Positions 1 through 10,479 of a DNA stretch of 64,000 bases are shown here, in pieces. Position 1 is the stretch's first letter; each line of letters begins with the position of its first letter. The notes beneath the pieces were generated by a model. It searched no databases. It was not told where the DNA came from and was given only the letters and a program-made list of their open reading frames with translations. A program made the translations under genes and the position numbers. Source of the stretch: Iris pallida (lineage: Eukaryota; Streptophyta; Magnoliopsida; Asparagales; Iridaceae); contig JANAVB010023996.1 of assembly GCA_029216955.1 (NCBI GenBank), positions 18,864,742 to 18,928,741 on the forward strand, read 5' to 3'.

Positions 1-1700
1 CTAGCTGCTAGAGGTATTAATGCTCTTTTCTGTACAATAGACAGGAATGAGTTCAACAGGGTCTCGATATGCACTACCTCGTACGAAGTATGGTAGCTTC
101 TAAAAGTGACATATGAACGAACCACTCAAGTGAAAGAATCTAAAATTAGTTGTCTTACTCAAGAATACGAGGCATTTAAGATGAAGCCAAATGAGACGAT
201 CACCCAAATGTTTACAAGGTTTCTTGACGTCATCAACCCTCTGTCATCTCTTGGCAAACAATATACTAATCATGAGAAGATCCGCAAGTTACTTAGGGGG
301 CTACTGAAGATCTGGAACCCTAAGGTAACAGCTATCATAGAAGGCAATAATCTCACCATAATTTCTATAGAAACTTTGATGGGAAAGCTGATGACCCACG
401 AGCTCGACCTCAAAGACTTCGAAGAACCTGCTCCAAAGGCAAAAAAAATTGCCCTAAAAGCTCATCGTCTAAGGGCTGATCCTGAAGACTGACGACGACA
501 ATTCTTAAGGTGATGATCAAGCTCTTCTAGTCTGCAACTTCAAGAAGTTCCTTCATTTCAATCAAAGAAAGAAGGAACAACAAGAAGACGACGAGGAAGA
601 ACCAACGTGCTATGGCTGCAAAAAGACTGGAAACGTTCGAAAGGACTGTCCCTTCGCAAAGAAAGGCAACAGATATGAGAAGCCCTATAAGAAGCCTTCT
701 TCAAGAAAGTATGCCAACACTAGTATTTGGCACAAAAGCGAAGCAAGTGATTCCAAGAAAGAAAATGACTCTCCTCAAGACACCGCTAACGTCTGCCTTA
801 TAGCAACATTCGAGAAGGTAACTAGCGAAACTCTCGATGACTTTACTTTTGATGAACTTGGTGATACGTTTAATGATTTACTAAATGACCACAAGAAAGT
901 CATTAGTAAATATAAGCATGCCAAGGAGAAAATCAAAGGCTATAAAATAGAGATTCAAAATCTTTCTTCCTTACTTGATAATGTTAGAGAAACTCCACCC
1001 ACGGAACTCACTGATGAGGTGTCCAAGCTTAAGTTAAGCCTACATGATGCCGAAGCACTTATTGAAAAGCAAATACGTGAGATCTTAGCACTCAACAAAG
1101 AGCTTGCTGAAGAAAAGAACAAACACAAGGTCTCTATTGCTAAGATTGATGATTTAAATGCTCAGTGTAATGAACTGAATGTTGTCTCTAAGAAATTAGA
1201 GATTAGATTGGGAAAACAGGTTGCTCAACCTCAAACCCAATCACACAGTCATAAAACACACACAAAACACAAGACTACTCATAATAGTAAAATATGTAAC
1301 CCATATATAGCACGTAAACATGCTTATATGTACACGTACTCCCATGCAGCACATAAACCACATGGACATAGACATCATTCTCAATCTATATATAGTCACT
1401 ATCCTGCTAACTATTACCATGCTGCACATAGACATAACCATCATCCTGCTGCTACATATAGTCACTATCCAGCTGTTCCATACAACTATCACCATGTTGC
1501 ATATAGACATAACTATCAACCTGCTCCCAAACACAAATAGACATACTACTTGCATATACTGTGGATTACATGGTTATATCTCACCATAGTGTAGAATTAG
1601 GAAATTAGTTGATATTAATCTATATGCATGGGTACCAAAGACTAACATTTCAGGACCAACAAGAACTTGGGTACCAAAGGTCACATCTACTCGTTATATA
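1..1700 (+). pseudogene. gag: Sire-1 gag (capsid/nucleocapsid), broken
   Basis: Gag packages element RNA into virus-like particles. Reading frame is open from the window edge with a UBN2-type gag core (about 1-490; key segments VKESKISCL and MKPNETITQMFTRF). A zinc knuckle at 609-650 reads CYGCKKTGNVRKDC, with Asn where His is usual. A predicted coiled coil follows (about 820-1200, rich in Glu/Lys/Leu). A His/Tyr-rich low-complexity stretch (1240-1540) comes next, then a second knuckle near 1553-1590 starting CIYCGLHGY and interrupted by a stop. A TAG near 100 replaces an expected Trp. The C-terminal half matches the organisation of the gag of the second Sirevirus at 27730-29202. Frame changes near 490 and 800 mean no intact protein. 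Confidence 0.85.
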
Positions 1701-1701
1701 G

Positions 1702-3087
1702 GTGGACCTTCGTTCCTCAACTAAAAGCAAGTGGATTCTCGATAGTGGATGCTCGCGACATATGACTGAAGATGCAAATCTTTTTGCATCACTATCAATG
1801 AAAAGGAAAGTGTATGTACAATTCGGTAACAATTTAAAGGGCTATATTATAGGTAATGGTACTATTGGTTATCTTCCTTCTCTTATAATTAAGGATGTTT
1901 GTCTAGTGACCGAGTTAAAGTATAACCTGCTCAGCATAAGTCCTCTTGCTGATCATGGATATGATATTAACTTTGGACAAAATAAATACTATATTTATGA
2001 TAGATCAAAGAGACACATTGCTTTTGAAGGGATAAGAGAAGATAACATTTACATTTTCTATCTATCTAGAAATACTAACAGTGCAGAAAGATACCTCTAC
2101 GCCCACAAGGATGAGAGACTTTTGTGGCACCAGCGTCTTGGTCATGCCAATATGGATACTATATCCAGGCTATCAACAAAGAAGCTAGTAAGAGGTCTGC
2201 CCAACATCACATTCAAGAAGAACACGGTATGTGTCGAATGTGAACTGAATAAGGCAACCAAATCTTTATTTCATTCCATAGATACTGTAAGTACTACTAG
2301 ACCATTGCAATTACTGCACATGGACTTATTTGGTCCCAGTAGAGTAGCCAGTCTTGGTGGAAAACTATATGTATTTGTTATAATAGATAATTTTTCTCGA
2401 TTAACTTGAGTTTTCTTTCTTTCAAACAAAAGCAATACAATTTCTGTTTTCAAAATCATTGCCAAAAAGGTCTAAAACGAAAAAGGCTACATGATTACTC
2501 AAATTCGAAGTGATCATGGAGGCAAATTAAAAAATTACGATTACGAAAAGTTTTGCGAAACAAATAGCTTTGATCATGAGTTTTCTTGTCCTCGAACTCC
2601 TCAACAAAATGGTGTTGTAGAGCGAAAGAATAGGACTCTTGGCGATATGGCTAGAGTCATGTTGAATAAATTTTTACTTTCGAAATATTTTTGGGCAGAA
2701 GCTGTCAGTATAGCATGCCATATTTTAAATAGGGTGCTTATTCGACCTATTTCGAAGAAAACATCCTATGAGCTTTGGTTTGGTAGGACTCCTAATGTCT
2801 CATATTTTAGAGTGTTTGGTTGTCGCTGTTTTATCCTAAACACCAAAGACAACTTAGTCAAATTTGATGTCAAAGCTGACGATGGTATTTTTCTTGACTA
2901 TGCTACCAAGAGTAAGGGATATAGAGTATTCAACAAATGCTCAATGATTGTAGAAGAGTCTACTAATGTGACCTTTCATAAGAAAAATAGTGCAGCAGCA
3001 AACCCCGACGATGATGTTGAACCATCAACTTCCATGCCGATGAATACCACCCCTGAAACCAATTCTCTGGAGGGCTTACCGAAGTAG
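1702..3087 (+). pseudogene. pol: Sire-1 protease and integrase
   Basis: Retropepsin motif WILDSGCSRHM lies at the start (catalytic DSG intact, about 1732-1760). The GAG-pre-integrase zinc region LLWHQRLGHAN is at about 2119-2152. The integrase catalytic core then shows the first Asp in LLHMDLFGPS (about 2314), the second in QIRSDHGG (about 2500) and the Glu in QQNGVVERKNRTL (about 2605-2640). All three catalytic acidic residues can be seen. A stop at 2407 (TGA in place of expected Trp) and a frame change before 2491 break it. The order protease-integrase before RT is the Ty1/copia signature. Confidence 0.9.
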
Positions 3088-3111
3088 TTCGCGTTCAAGC
3101 CGTCACACCCA

Positions 3112-4162
3112 AAAAACTTGGTAATAGTTGAGGTATCACGCGGAGTAAGTACTCGATCATTGTTAAGAGATTCCATTGCTAGTACTGCTTTCATTTCATA
3201 AATTGAGCCTAAAACTATTTTTGAAGCTTTTAATGATGAGCTATGGATTTCAGCTATGCAAGAAGAACTCAACCAATTCGAAAGAAGCCAGGTTTGGGAA
3301 CTTGTTCCTAAACTAGCTAACCATTCGATCATTGGTACTAAATAGGTTTTTCGTAACAAAGTAAATGAAGATGGTTCAGTCACTCGCAACAAAGCTCGTA
3401 TAGTAGCTCAAGGATACAACCAAGAGGAAGGTATCGACTACGATGAGACGTATGCTCCTGTTGTAAGACTTGAATCCATTCGGATGCTTTATGCCTTTGC
3501 AAACTTTCAGAATTTTAAACTTTTCCAAATGGATGTCAAAAGTGCTTTTCTGAATGGTTTTATTAAGGAGAAAGTTTTTGTAAAACAACCCCCTGGTTTG
3601 GAAAATCACAAATTTTTCGACCATGTTTCAAACATAAAAAGTGCTATATGGCCTCAAACAAGCTCCCACAGCTTAGTATGAACGCCTAAGCAATTTCTTA
3701 CTAGATAAAGGTTTTTCAAAAGGGAAGATTGACACTACACTTTTTATCAAAAGTTTTCAAGACACCATTCTTTTAGTGCAAATCTATGTTGATGATATCA
3801 TATTTGGGTCCACTAATGAAAATCTATGCCAAAATTTTGCTAAGTGTATACAGAACAAATTTGAGATGAGCATGATGGTGGAGCTCACATACTTCCTTGG
3901 ATTGCAAGTCAAACAAACTTCGCAAGGAACTTTCATCAGCCAGTCAAAATATACAAAGGATATGCTGAAGAAGTTTGATCTTGACAACGTCAAACCAATA
4001 AGCACCCCTATGGCTACTACGACCAAGCTGGAACCTGATGAAAGTGATAAACCTGTTGACCAACGTAAGTATCGAGGTATGATTGGTAGTCTACTTTATC
4101 TAACTGCTAGTCGTCCCGATATCATGTTTATTTGTTTGTCTGTGTGCTCGCTATCAAGCTAG
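3112..4162 (+). pseudogene. pol: Sire-1 reverse transcriptase
   Basis: Copia-type RT copies element RNA into DNA in the particle. The finger region shows RNKARIVAQGYNQEEGIDYDETYAP-like text split by stops; FQMDVKSAFLNG (about 3520-3555) holds the first catalytic Asp; the active site is QIYVDDIIFGST (3779-3814). The following LTYFLGLQVKQ and SKYTKDMLKKF blocks are typical of Sireviruses. A frameshifted stretch between about 3620 and 3775 covers the segment that normally reads YGLKQAPRAWY, so the domain is not translatable as one piece. Stops also occur near 3198 and 3344. Confidence 0.88.
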
Positions 4163-4163
4163 T

Positions 4164-4739
4164 CCTAAGAAATCATACATGTCCGCTGTTAAGAGTGTCT
4201 TTCGATACCTTAAGGGTACTGTTACAGTGGGCTTGTGGTATCCCAAATCCACATCCTTTGACCTTATTGGTTATTCAGATGCTGATTTTGCGGGATGCAA
4301 AATCGACCGTAAAAGTACAAACGACACGTATCATTTATTAGACAAGGCTCTAGTCTCATGGTTTAGCAAGAAGCAGAAATCTGTTGCAATATCCACAACA
4401 GAAGCTGAATATATCGTAGCTGGTCGTTGTTGTGCATAAATTCTGTAGATGAAGCAAACCCTTGCAGACTACAACCTATCTTTTATGTACATTCCTATAT
4501 TCTGTGATAAAACTAGTGCTATTAACCTTTCTAAGAACCCTATATGTCACTCACGTACGAAACATATTGAAATTCGTCACTACTTTTTACGTGATCATCA
4601 ACAGAATGGTACTATCAATTTAAAATTTATTGACACTGATCATCAGCTGGCAGATTTCTTTACAAAACAACTATCCGAAGAGCGATTCAACTTTCTTTGT
4701 CGTGAATTAGTAATTTTGGATGAAGCGGTTATTCATTAA
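4164..4739 (+). pseudogene. pol: Sire-1 RNase H and end of pol
   Basis: RNase H removes the RNA strand of the RNA-DNA hybrid. The domain shows GYSDADFAGCKIDRKST (about 4269-4319), SWFSKKQKSVAISTTEAEY (about 4357-4413), then FCDKTSAINLSKNP and TKHIEIRHYFLRDH. The C-terminal block LADFFTKQL is the usual end of copia pol. A TAA at 4437 interrupts the chain but the frame continues at 4449 after a small shift. Ends with a stop at 4739. Confidence 0.88.
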
Positions 4740-5521
4740 ATTGGCCTACGTAAATATTGATTATGTCAGGGTTCTTTATGATGACTTTGCTATGGGTTCC
4801 AGCCGAAAGGGCCCTTCTGACAATAAGGCATAAAAGCCTAAGTGACACGGTGCACTAGTCTTCGGACTACCGCTAGCTTGGATCTGGCCCCTATAGCTAC
4901 CCCATGGCAGTTTCACCATACTGATTTGTGTCATAAATCCTTGTTTATTATATGGTTCAATTTTATTTATAACTTGCTAAATTCAATTTTTTGAACTTCA
5001 TGTCGTTTACTCTATTTAGTTTTTTATTTAAAAATTTTCTACTTGGCTTTTTACTTTTGAATTTCTTTAATTTTTTATCCCTCCTATTCATTCTTTTAAA
5101 CTTGGCATTGGTTTCAAACTAATTTGAAACTGGTTTCAGTTCTGGTTCCAGAATATAGAACTCGGGCCGAACTCTGCTTCACACAGTATTCGAGCCAAAT
5201 TCGGTCTGGCTGTTCCAGAACTTACAGCTGCTCACAGTCGTTCATCCGTTTTGATCCTAGGGTCCGGGATTCACCCGACCATCCGAACCCCCTTTCTTAA
5301 AATCGGGTTCTCCCTCTCTCTCCTCTCCATTGCCTCCTCTAAAACTTCTCCAACTCCTTCCTCTTCAAACCCTAACCCTAGAACTCTTTATCTAGTGTGG
5401 ATTTCTTCTCCAAACTCAAGAAGAACAACTCTAGCATCATTCTCTTCCATCCTCCACAATTCTCTTGAGGTATAATTTCTTCTTTTTCTCCATCTCAATT
5501 TCAAATTTTCTTTATTGTTCA
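4740..5521 (+). other. Sire-1 spacer between pol and env-like ORF
   Basis: Non-coding. It holds the hairpin module at 4802-4903, an AT-rich stretch (4930-5110), then short inverted AACTCGGGCCGAACTC-type repeats at 5158-5210 of the kind also found in the Sirevirus LTRs, and a pyrimidine-rich leader (5290-5520) that could be the 5' leader or splice-acceptor region of an env-like transcript. The last point is inference. Confidence 0.7.
4802..4903 (+). repeat. Structured hairpin module, copy A
   Basis: Contains a palindromic AAGGGCCCTT, a TAGTC-TTCG-GACTA hairpin with a UUCG tetraloop, and a TAGCT...AGCTA long-loop hairpin. Homologous copies occur in the second Sirevirus at 30280 and 30712. Conserved palindromic motifs in the non-coding 3' part of Sireviruses are known; whether this is the same class needs an alignment. 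Confidence 0.7.
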
Positions 5522-6779
5522 ATGGCACCTAGGTTGTTTAATAGGGGAAAAATGGCTAGAACTGAGGGTGATTCCTCATCGAACCCTCATCCTCCTCGTG
5601 ATGATCAACCTATTCATTCCCTTTTCAATCCACCATGGCCCAATGACCCCGACACATTCGATGATCGAATTTTTGTGTCATTGGATGCCTCTAACGAATA
5701 GTTCAATGATTTTTTATTACGGCTAATGTGTGCGGGTCATCCCATCAACTTTACCATATTTTTTCGTTATGACTTACTATTTTATGATCTTTGTCTTGAT
5801 GAATTAGATTCTACAAATTCACTTATCTACTTGAATGCAATTTAAATGTTTTATTGCAATCTCACATTTGATGACACACGTTTATATTCTCGTGTTGCTG
5901 GAATTGATATCTCGTTCGATGATTTTGAACTTGCAAAATATTTCGAGATTCCGAAACCCAACTCTTACGAGAAGCTTGTCGATGCACGCAAGTTTCAATT
6001 CCCCGATGGGTCTTCCCTTGAGAGTTTTAAGGATGATTTGTGTACCCTAACACACGTCCATGCAAGTTACTTGCAAAATTCCTTAACCCCTATTACTATG
6101 AGCTTCATCGTATTGTCTTCTACATGATCCTGCCCAAAGCGGGATCAACTGATAAAGTTTCGTATTTTGAGATTTCTACTTTGTATCACCTTCACTTCCA
6201 TGTCCCGTTCAACCTTCCATGTACCATGATGGACAGGATGATCAATGCAAGGAAGAGGCCACGATCTTTGGTCTATGCTCTCTATTTGTCTATAGTTTTT
6301 TGTGCTTTTCATGTCCATCTCGATGAGTGCCAATTTCTTCCAGCCCCTGTCTTCCTACCTAAGGTAAGGTGGCTTCAGGCAGCTGTAGAACATCCTACTG
6401 AGTCCGATCATTCCGGTTCTGATGCTCAGGCTGATGCACCTGCTCTCAGGCAACCTGTGCCCCACCTCCTGCTACTCTCGAGTCTATCCAGCCCGTACTT
6501 CGTGATCATTTTATATTAGAGGACGACCGCTGCACATAGCTCGACTATCGTACGATCCTGCAGATGAGTGCCATTAGCAACTCATTGTATGACATCCGGT
6601 ACTCTATGTCTCGGCATCCTTCTATGCCACTTCCTATGGAGCGGGATCCATCTTGCGACGGGTATCGTATCGACGACCCTTGGGTTATGCGATATCTGGA
6701 TCCGGATGCAGCCTTCGTGGATCCGTATCGTTCGTATACTGATCTATTTGACACCGCTGGACCATCTCGTGCTCTATGA
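5522..6779 (+). pseudogene. Sirevirus env-like ORF (Sire-1), broken
   Basis: An extra ORF placed between pol and the 3' LTR, where Sireviruses carry a putative envelope-like gene of unproven function. It starts at an ATG at 5522 (MAPRLFNRG). Segments include a FDDTRLYSRVAGIDISFDDF block (5860-5925) and MILPKAGSTDKVSYFE (about 6121-6170), the conserved heart of the plant env-like/putative transposon protein family. A Pro/Ala/Ser tail and an Asp/Tyr/Pro-rich end follow. No convincing signal peptide or membrane helix was seen. There are stops at about 5699 and 5845 and frame changes near 6050 and 6540. Assignment rests on position plus the central block. Confidence 0.7.
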
Positions 6780-7144
6780 TGGATGTGGTTCCGTACCTGC
6801 TGCTGCTGATGATGATCCTATTTAGTTTTTATGTATTATGGACTTCAATTTATGTAGTTGATTTTATTGTATGAGTACACTCTAAGTTCTGTAGATGTTC
6901 AAACTTTATCTACAGTTTATTATTACTATAGTGTGCTTGCCAGTTACTTTCTTCTACAGTTTTCTGTTTAAGTTTGCTATTCATATTTGCTATGCATCTT
7001 TGATAAATGACAAAATGGGGAGATTTATTTGATATTCATATTGTTATCATATCCTGTGATATCTATGTCTTGGTAGAGATTGTGCTTATCCGGATAAGGA
7101 ACATTGGCTTACAGAGAAGCTATGTTTATGGGGGAGCTATTTTT
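6780..7144 (+). other. Non-coding tail before Sire-1 polypurine tract
   Basis: AT-rich spacer without ORFs. It contains a decoy purine run GGGGGAG at 7130-7136, 17 bases before the real polypurine tract. Confidence 0.6.
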
Positions 7145-7155
7145 ACGGGGGAGAT
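7145..7155 (+). promoter_or_regulatory. Polypurine tract of Sire-1
   Basis: ACGGGGGAGAT immediately precedes the LTR start TGTTGACCC. It primes plus-strand synthesis. The other Sirevirus has the equivalent tract at 33062-33075. Confidence 0.85.
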
Positions 7156-8097
7156 TGTTGACCCAAAATCACAGTCAACCAAATATTGATAAAATTGACA
7201 ATATGATACTTGTCATAATTCAATATGAAACATCAAGACAGAACTCAATGCAAGACGGACGTCGGCTCACTCCTATAGCATACTCGATTTTTTGAGTCTG
7301 TATTTTTTTATTTATTGAGTCTAGCTGAATGTAAACTGAGTAGCACTGAGTATTCTGGGCCTATACCTTATCACCAAATAAAACCAAAAGCTCCACCAAA
7401 CCAAACTAGCCCACAAAATCCTATTTGAGCAATTATGTCCTATGGAGACAGAGTTCGGGCCGAACTCTGCCTCCCTAAAGAGTTCGGGCCGAACTCTGTC
7501 CCCTAAATTACAGGACCCTAATTTTTAGGGTTTGCCGTATGCTAGTTGTCCAACGGCCAAAAATTTGAATTTTTGACACAGAATTCTGGTCGAATTCTGT
7601 CTATCCCAACTAGTATAAATAGGCCTTTAATTCTCTCATTTTCATTTATCCAATTATGTTCTCTTCTCTTCTCTATAAGCCTCATACAAGCCTTAACCTT
7701 CTCATCTACTAGACACAAGCTTCCTAAGCCTCAAGTGCTCAGTGCTATTCAGTTAGGAGTTTGTGCAAGAGTCAAGAAAGTCGCTTGAAAAATTCTAAGC
7801 ATCGTCACAGCGATCTTTGTAAGAAGTTGATGTGCTCTTCTGAAGAAAAGACACGGGGTGTAACTTCTATTTCACAAATAGTGGATTTAATCCTGAGCTA
7901 TAGTTCTCAGGCCTGGACTAGTCCTCCACGAGGTAAACCAGGTTAAAAACGACTGTGTTTGCGTATGATCTCTTGATCTTTCTATTTACACATTTACTCT
8001 AATCATTTACTATTAGTGAAAAGAGTTTAATTTTTATTTGGCTATTATTATTATAAACTCTATTTACCCTCCTCTATAGTTGCCTACCTGTTCTTCA
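7156..8097 (+). repeat. 3' LTR of Sire-1
   Basis: Starts TGTTG right after the polypurine tract and probably ends ...TTCTTCA at 8097. It has two copies of AGTTCGGGCCGAACT palindromes (about 7444-7500), TATAAATA at 7614-7621, and a tail with CTAGTCCTCCACGAGG resembling the tail of the second Sirevirus LTR. The right edge is inferred by comparison with that LTR; the target-site duplication cannot be tested because the 5' end is outside the window. Confidence 0.8.
7614..7621 (+). promoter_or_regulatory. TATA box of Sire-1 LTR
   Basis: TATAAATA, placed inside the LTR like the TATA box of the second Sirevirus LTR. Confidence 0.75.
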
Positions 8098-8766
8098 GTG
8101 TATGGCACCTAGATGCATGCATCTATGAAGAGAAATCAAAAGAACAAATGAGTTTAGAATAATTACCTATTGAGGGTTAGAATCTCAGAAAAGCACTTGA
8201 AATGAGATCCACACAAACTTGCTATGGTCCAAGAGCCTTCAATCCTTGCTAGCTAGCCAATATTAACCTCTTCTACAGTTGGAGAGTGTGTTGCAAAATA
8301 TTAGGCTCAATTTTGAGTTGATTTGGAGAAAGGGGTGATTTTTGGGAAGAACACAAATTATGGTTTAGGGAGGCAATAAAAAGAGGCAAGATGTAATGAA
8401 TGCTGCTCTTTATAAGGGGGACTAGCTTGGCCGGCCACACATAGCTAGGGTTAGGGTTTAGTGCAATTGTAGTCTATGGCCTCTCTTTACAATGTAAATT
8501 AAGCCCTCAAGCTAAAGGCCCAAATAAACTAGGTTACTTTGTAAAATATCTCCGTAGCCAAATATCTAGATATTATCTAACTTGGATACTTTAATTATAA
8601 ACCACTAACTTAGTCTCTAGGATCATGACTAACATCTAGATTAGGGCAATTCTAGGTTAAGGTCTAACATTTTACTTAGCACATTATTAATTATCAAAAA
8701 TTCAAATTAATTCCAATAAATCACAAATAACCAAAATACCCCTCGTACTAAAAAGTAGTAGTGACA
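8098..8766 (-). repeat. Minus-strand gypsy LTR, start segment (Tekay-like)
   Basis: Read on the minus strand from 8766 it begins TGTCACTACTACTTTTTAG and continues with GGGTATTTTGG and GGAATTAATTTGAAT, closely like the start of the Tekay LTR at 17774. It also shares AACCCTAACCCTA then GGCCGGCCA just before a TATAAAGAGC box (minus, about 8415). It is cut at the left by the Sire-1 3' LTR. Nothing of its own internal region lies to the right, so it is probably the outer end of a 5' LTR of a minus-strand element. Confidence 0.7.
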
Positions 8767-9557
8767 CCGTATTTACCCCTAGTCGTTTACATGTCGAAAG
8801 CAGTATTTCACAACACACTTGTTAGTGTCTTATACTGGACTCACACTGGATTCACACTTGACTCACATTGTACTGTCTGGACACACATCACATTGCTCTG
8901 GTTCAGTTAGCTCTATTTTACAGTCTTCATTGCCATACCCTCCTGATTTGCTATATTTACTTATCTTGCTCTAAATTGTTACTCTACTTCATTACCTGTC
9001 TCAAACTTTCTATGATTCATCAATATAACTTTCTATAACTACTTTATAGTCTTTGTCATTTACTTGGGATTGCAAGATGAGATGTGCTTGTTCCATCCTG
9101 ACTGAGTATATTTCTAAGATGATTGTCCGATGGATACGTGTCCTACCTATTACGGATCGGAGGAGGGGATAGCTACCTTGGGTCCCGACCTTCTGGAGTG
9201 ACCAAGAGACTAGTTTAGTGGACTCGTTTTAGATGTCAAGTTTGAACTAGAATGGTAATAAGTAGAGATTTTGACATTGTATTTGAGATTTATTTCGGAT
9301 ATTATTTTAGTTGTTGTTGTTGAGTTTTATACAGTTATTTAGACTTCTGTGATATCTCGTGCTTTAAATTGTAATTGAGTATTACCATATTCTTATACTT
9401 GTCCTCCATTCGGAGTTGAGATCTATGATAGGTACATTATATATTATTGTATGAGTTGATAGTTAGCGATGTAGAACCGTATTCTATTGCCGATTCTGTA
9501 TCGTAGGATGGGTGCTATTATGCACTCGTGTCCCTATACCGGGTGTGGGTAATGACA
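8767..9557 (+). repeat. Plus-strand gypsy LTR, 3' segment
   Basis: The end (about 9465-9557) follows the closing segment of the Tekay LTR at 21797-21879: the same order of GTTCTAC/TTGCCGA, GTAGG, CTCGTG, and a final GGGT..GTGACA-type end, here ...GGTAATGACA. Further left, TGCTTGTTCCATCCTGACTG matches the Tekay LTR at about 21370. It is inserted into the minus-strand integrase at 9558. Its own start is replaced by the opposed LTR at 8766. Confidence 0.65.
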
Positions 9558-10210
9558 GGATACTAGCCTGGAAACTGTTATAATAGGAGAACTCCACTAG
9601 ATAAAGGTGATCTTTCCACGAAGCACCGAAGTCAAGTGTACAATATCTTAACATATCTTCAAAAGTCTGAATCGTGCATTCCGACTGAACATCTGTCTGC
9701 GGAGGGTAAGTTGAACTAAACTTGAGACGAGTCCCCAAACTCTCTTGAAGACTTCACCGAAAGTACGATATAAATCTCGAATCTTAGTTAGACACGATAC
9801 TGACTGGCACTCCATACAATCAGACTATCTGTCTCAGGTACATCTCTGTAAGTTGATCCGTCGACTGACCAAGTATAAAAGGAAGAAAATGAGCTACTTT
9901 AGTGATTCGATCAACTATAACCCATATAGCTAGCATCTCTTCCAGCTGGAGATTTAGGTAACCCACTAACAAAATCTATGGTAATATGTTCCCATTTCTA
10001 TTCTGGGATCGGTAAAGAATGAAGAAGTCTAGTTGGTCTCTGATGTTTAGCTTTAACTTGTTGGTAAACTAAACAACGAAAGACAAACTGGGCTATCTTC
10101 CTCTTCATGTCATTCCACCAGAAATGTTGACGGATATCATAATACATCTTTGTACCACTGGGATGAATTGAATACTGTGAACTATAAGCCTCGACCATAA
10201 TCTCTTGCCA
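9558..10210 (-). pseudogene. pol: Integrase of minus-strand gypsy, truncated
   Basis: The zinc domain is seen at about 10198-10020 (YSIHPSGTKMYYDIRQHFWW then FRCLVYQQVK), with Tyr in place of the last Cys of the HHCC motif. The core follows with IDFVSGLP around the first Asp, and near 9730-9640 SSTYPPQTDVQSECTIQTF carries the catalytic Glu. The protein stops matching after NSFQASI at about 9560, exactly where the plus-strand LTR ends. Several stops and frame changes occur between 9990 and 9740. Confidence 0.85.
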
Positions 10211-10479
10211 TATGTCACCATTGGGTATACAAAGATGCCTTTCATGTCGGAGCGTGCCATCTTCATGAATGCATAACTATGCTCTTCTTCCTACTTCAAA
10301 TTCTGCCCTAAGCCGTTGAAGCGTAGAATCCGTTGACTGAGCTATCTTGATTCTCTCTACTATACTTGACTGAACTTGCATACTGACCATCAATGCCACA
10401 TTGGTAGGAAGAACTACCTCTATACCCAGCTTTTGTAGATCCGCTAATTCCTTGAGTTGTGCTTTTAGAAAATAAGCTT

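Larger units (their letters stand above)
1..8097 (+). mobile_element. Sirevirus-type Ty1/copia retrotransposon (Sire-1), 5' truncated by window edge
   Basis: The order seen is gag with coiled coil and two zinc knuckles, protease, integrase, reverse transcriptase, RNase H, non-coding spacer with hairpins, env-like ORF, polypurine tract and 3' LTR. Protease-integrase-RT-RH order defines Ty1/copia. The large gag with coiled coil, the wording around the RT active site and an env-like ORF after pol point to the Sirevirus lineage. The 5' LTR and gag start lie left of the window. Several frameshifts and stops show it is dead. It appears to be inserted in a minus-strand gypsy LTR at 8097/8098. Confidence 0.9.

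Noticed and set aside
5345..5375. AACCCTAACCCTA telomere-like repeats (also near 18160 and 8450)
   Set aside because: Only two units each, in leaders or LTRs; not a telomeric array.
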